From assembly GCF_023204875.1 (NCBI RefSeq), contig NZ_CP096247.1, positions 1,922,001 through 1,986,000 on the forward strand: a DNA stretch of 64,000 nt, written 5' to 3'. Position numbers and translations under genes: made by a program. This document shows, one piece after another, positions 62,400 through 64,000 of this stretch (position 1 is its first letter; every line of letters starts with the position of its first letter). The stretch is from Prevotella sp. E15-22. GTDB taxonomy: Bacteria > Bacteroidota > Bacteroidia > Bacteroidales > Bacteroidaceae. The notes below the pieces were generated by a model that was not told the DNA's origin, made no database searches, and worked only from the letters and a program-made list of their open reading frames with translations.

Positions 62400-63941
62400 A
62401 TGTCAGTTTCACGCACAAAAAGAACTATTCAGAACTCAAAAGTATCATTAATACTTTTTGTGATACAAATCTTTGTGGGTTTTTACTCCCGCAAGGTTTT
62501 TCTTAACTATCTAGGTGATGAAATCATTGGACTCAATACTACCCTTGGCAATATTCTAAGTTTTCTTAATTTAGCAGAACTTGGCATTGGTATTGCTATG
62601 GCGACATCACTATACAAGCCCATTCATGATAAAGATGAAAATGCCATTATAGATATCATGTCCGTGCAAAGAATACTCTACAGACGAATAGCGATTCTTC
62701 TATGCGGATTAAGCATCCCAATTCTGATTGCGATTCCTTTTATCTTTCCTTCTACGGAATGCAGTATTATTTATATATACATTGCTTATTTTGTTTTTCT
62801 TAGTGGTTCCATTTTTAGCTATCTTTGGAACTATCGAGAAGTACTTATCGAGGCAGACCAGAAGAGTTTCAAACTAACCCCATGGATTCATTGTGTACGC
62901 TATATAAAAATAATCACACAGGTTATATTACTCATTTTCACCCCCCTCGGTATTTGGGGATGGATTGGTGCGGAACTCGCTGGCAATATTGCTACAGTAT
63001 TTGTAATCAACAGTGTTATTAAGAAAGAATATCCTTGGCTACATAAATCCAAAGAGGAAACTTCAATACTGCTACAAAAACACAATATCATTTTAACTAA
63101 AACAAAACAGTTATTTGTTCATAAGATTGGTGGTTTTGTTCTATACCAAACCTCACCAATCGTGATTTATGCATTTGTATCTCTCGAGATGGTCACCCAC
63201 TATGGGAATTATATGATGTTAATTGGATATTGCTTATCCCTTACATCAGTTATCTTCGGCGGAATGGGTGCTTCGATTGGAAATTTAGTTGCAGACAACA
63301 ACAAGCAACATACTATGGATGTATTCTGGGAACTTTTTTCTTCCAGAATATGGATAGGAGGCATCATTTGTTTTGCCATGTATATATGTATTGAACCATT
63401 CATTTCAATGTGGATTGGCAATAAATATATTTTGGATGAAAGTACCCTCTTACTACTTATCCTTTATATGTTTATACAAATTTCACGCTCTGTAATCGAA
63501 TCATTTAAAGATGCATTCCAACTTTTCGGAGATGTATGGGCACCTATTGTTGAAGCATGTATTAATCTGGGAGGATCAATTCTCTTTGGATACCTATGGG
63601 GATTAAACGGAGTCCTAATTGGAGTCAATCTTAGTCTTATCATTATTATCCTAATTTGGAAACCATTCTATATCTTCCGCCATGGTTTGAAATCATCTGT
63701 TTTATCCTATTATTATCAATATACATTTCACCTACTTATTTTAGTCGTAGGCGCTTTGATTGCAAAATCGTTAATGACTCAAATAAGTGATAAAGAGAGT
63801 AACATATTAATTATAGCATTATCCATTGTTATAGGTCTAACAGTATTCTCTTTAATCACGTTCTCTATATTATACCTCTGCAACAGAGGTATGCGAATGT
63901 TCATCGTCCGCATTAAAAACATTATTACGAACAGAATTTAA
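62400..63941 (+). CDS. Polysaccharide flippase (Wzx / MATE-like)
   Basis: A 513-residue integral membrane protein with 12-14 hydrophobic segments spanning the whole length, and a Lys/Arg-rich N-terminus (MSVSRTKRTIQN). It matches the polysaccharide biosynthesis / MOP superfamily Wzx type that flips undecaprenyl-linked repeat units. Motifs near VFLNYLGDEIIGLNTTLGNI (about 33-52) and AELGIGIAMATSLYKPI (about 59-75) are typical. The gene is more AT-rich than its neighbours by eye, common in Wzx/Wzy genes. Substrate unknown. Separated from the GT4 gene by a promoter. Confidence 0.9.
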   Translation: MSVSRTKRTIQNSKVSLILFVIQIFVGFYSRKVFLNYLGDEIIGLNTTLGNILSFLNLAELGIGIAMATSLYKPIHDKDENAIIDIMSVQRILYRRIAILLCGLSIPILIAIPFIFPSTECSIIYIYIAYFVFLSGSIFSYLWNYREVLIEADQKSFKLTPWIHCVRYIKIITQVILLIFTPLGIWGWIGAELAGNIATVFVINSVIKKEYPWLHKSKEETSILLQKHNIILTKTKQLFVHKIGGFVLYQTSPIVIYAFVSLEMVTHYGNYMMLIGYCLSLTSVIFGGMGASIGNLVADNNKQHTMDVFWELFSSRIWIGGIICFAMYICIEPFISMWIGNKYILDESTLLLLILYMFIQISRSVIESFKDAFQLFGDVWAPIVEACINLGGSILFGYLWGLNGVLIGVNLSLIIIILIWKPFYIFRHGLKSSVLSYYYQYTFHLLILVVGALIAKSLMTQISDKESNILIIALSIVIGLTVFSLITFSILYLCNRGMRMFIVRIKNIITNRI

Positions 63942-63964
63942 ACAATAACATAATCCCCCATACA

Positions 63965-64000
63965 ATGAGAATCCTATACGACCATCAAATGTTTGCGATA
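63965..64000 (+). CDS. Start of a glycosyltransferase gene, cut by the window edge
   Basis: Twelve codons beginning MRILYDHQMFAI, 23 bases after wzx. This N-terminus resembles GT4-type enzymes of Bacteroidota capsule loci (MxILYDHQxF). Only the first 36 bases are visible, so family is a guess from the N-terminal motif. Confidence 0.5.
   Translation, partial: MRILYDHQMFAI

Overview
The window is chromosomal DNA from a Bacteroidota bacterium, most likely a Prevotellaceae member (Prevotella, Segatella or Xylanibacter type). The evidence is the repeated promoter element TAnnTTTG(C) ahead of at least eighteen transcription units, weak or absent Shine-Dalgarno sequences, and families typical of that group: LruC-type lipoprotein, DUF4301, DUF6057, DUF4738, HU-CCDC81-SPOR, C-terminal GxYIxxxNGxxxKxxxK-like tails on secreted glycosidases, and a methylmalonyl-CoA decarboxylase cluster. 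Genes are densely packed. No gene-free stretch exceeds about 300 bases, and I saw no tRNA, rRNA, CRISPR array, insertion sequence or prophage.

Layout. 1-11.8 kb: KDG kinase and a DUF4301 protein, a HAD phosphatase divergent from mltG, glnS, then a run of TPR protein, DedA membrane protein and the GDP-fucose pathway (manC, gmd, fcl). 11.8-24.5 kb: polysaccharide degradation. A two-gene operon encodes large secreted glycosidases, one GH128-like, followed by an MscS channel and a 1567-residue trimodular pectinase (GH28 + GH105 + a third domain), then a TRIC-type channel. 24.5-30.2 kb: rarA, an acidic orphan protein, an overlapping operon (nitroreductase, DUF2520, kdsC, maf) and a FemAB-like protein. 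30.3-34.9 kb: a TonB-dependent receptor and an LruC-type lipoprotein. 35-37.7 kb: methylmalonyl-CoA epimerase and decarboxylase subunits, including a 50-residue subunit gene that is easy to miss. 37.7-51.3 kb: an operon of MORN protein, YhcH, glycogen branching enzyme and DUF6057; then kdsB, a short J-domain protein, 5'-nucleotidase, nudC, DUF4738 lipoprotein, rfbC, HU-SPOR and FHA proteins, and xylB. 51.5-64 kb: an exopolysaccharide locus that runs off the right edge.

How they fit. kdgK, the pectinase and xylB point to use of plant cell-wall sugars; the GH128-like enzyme suggests beta-1,3-glucan. The Mmd cluster fits propionate production from succinate. kdsB/kdsC feed LPS core, and manC-gmd-fcl and rfbC provide nucleotide sugars for surface glycans.

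The most unusual region is the exopolysaccharide locus. It opens with a stand-alone receiver protein. Next is an initiating sugar-phosphate transferase whose N-terminus looks like a degenerate receiver with Glu at the phospho-acceptor position. Then come a shortened TolC-like protein where a Wza-type exporter would be expected, a Wzz/Wzc-like protein with a degraded kinase domain, Wzy, three glycosyltransferase 2 genes (two of them tandem paralogues), a GT4 enzyme and Wzx. Other points of interest are a family of hairpins closed by TTAC/GTAA around five-base loops, several apparently leaderless genes, and terminators built into the last codons of convergent genes.
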